DNA from: Pseudomonas wenzhouensis
GTDB lineage: Bacteria; Pseudomonadota; Gammaproteobacteria; Pseudomonadales; Pseudomonadaceae
DNA: 64,000 nt
Direction: 5' to 3'
Assembly: GCF_021029445.1 (NCBI RefSeq)
Contig: NZ_CP072610.1
Span: 3,224,001-3,288,000, forward strand
Shown here: positions 63,903 to 64,000 of the stretch, piece after piece
How the letters are laid out: every line of letters begins with the position of its first letter
Position numbering within the stretch: the first letter of the stretch is position 1
The notes under the pieces: generated by a model
The model's database searches: none
What the model was told of the DNA's origin: nothing
Seen by the model: only the letters and a program-made list of their open reading frames with translations
Made by a program: the position numbers and the translations under genes

Positions 63903-64000
63903 ATGAACCTCAAACGCAAGTTGCTTCTCGCCACACTTCCCCTAGCGCTCGGTTTGTCCTCCCTGGTACAGGCCGAGACGACCCTGAAGATTGCCGAAAT
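63903..64000 (+). CDS. TRAP transporter solute-binding protein DctP (5' end only)
   Basis: The first 32 codons: GGAG upstream, signal peptide 'MNLKRKLLLATLPLALGLSS' with cleavage near VQA, then 'ETTLKIAE', the usual mature start of DctP proteins. In this operon it would bind a uronate in the periplasm. The rest is outside the window. Confidence 0.8.
   Translation, partial: MNLKRKLLLATLPLALGLSSLVQAETTLKIAE

Overview
The window is about 64 kb of high-GC chromosome from a Pseudomonas sensu lato; the gene content (Lap adhesin machinery, phaG, short LOV protein, class II LitR, folM-folE-folX, udh) points to the P. mendocina/oleovorans/putida side of the genus, but the species cannot be fixed from sequence alone. 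There is no plasmid, prophage or CRISPR signature. The only clear accessory patch is a decayed type I restriction-modification locus beside tRNA-Gly.

Layout. 0-14.4 kb is a biofilm adhesion locus: the 5' part of a TolC-like outer-membrane channel gene (minus strand), a divergent 3295-residue LapA-type adhesin with seven near-identical 681-bp repeats, and the convergent lapG-lapD pair that controls release of the adhesin through periplasmic proteolysis and c-di-GMP. 14.4-20.2 kb holds a frameshifted DUF1145 gene, an alkyl-sulfatase C-terminal fragment, a basic lipoprotein, a Cache-GGDEF diguanylate cyclase, a CWC protein, rsuA and phaG. At 20.2-23.5 kb, next to tRNA-Gly(CCC), lies a broken hsdM-fic-hsdS locus in which only the RhuM-Fic gene is intact. 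23.9-30.2 kb is a tightly coupled seven-gene operon: thermostable-hemolysin-like protein, AMP-ligase-like protein with an altered A10 motif, haem-oxygenase-fold diiron-type protein, short-chain dehydrogenase, secreted TPR protein and a two-component system. This is the best candidate for an undescribed pathway.

30.3-35.6 kb carries small metabolic units (RHH protein, DJ-1/PfpI, SDR, aldolase-hydrolase-Tat protein operon, MioC-type flavodoxin). 35.7-41.0 kb looks like a blue-light module: short LOV photoreceptor, PilZ-like protein, class II LitR regulator without the B12 histidine, DCC/DUF393 protein, membrane monooxygenase-like protein and folM-folE-folX, with TGTACA-type sites in both key promoter regions. 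41-50 kb has housekeeping and stress genes (DUF1244, HopJ family, glycolipid-binding, AzlCD, a chemoreceptor, SDR and OYE enzymes with a TetR regulator, thioesterase, GlxA-type regulator). 51-59 kb contains a PAS-GAF-GGDEF-EAL protein, a redox-sensing HxlR/QorB pair and a dihaem oxidoreductase-imelysin-DUF1513 operon. 59-64 kb has a LysR regulator with two SDRs and the start of a uronate operon (udh, lactonase, TRAP transporter).

Two themes run through the window. First, c-di-GMP control of adhesion: LapD as receptor, two GGDEF proteins and a PilZ-like protein. Second, eight single-base indels in otherwise conserved genes (seven deletions, one insertion), several in homopolymers; these may be sequencing errors as easily as real gene decay.
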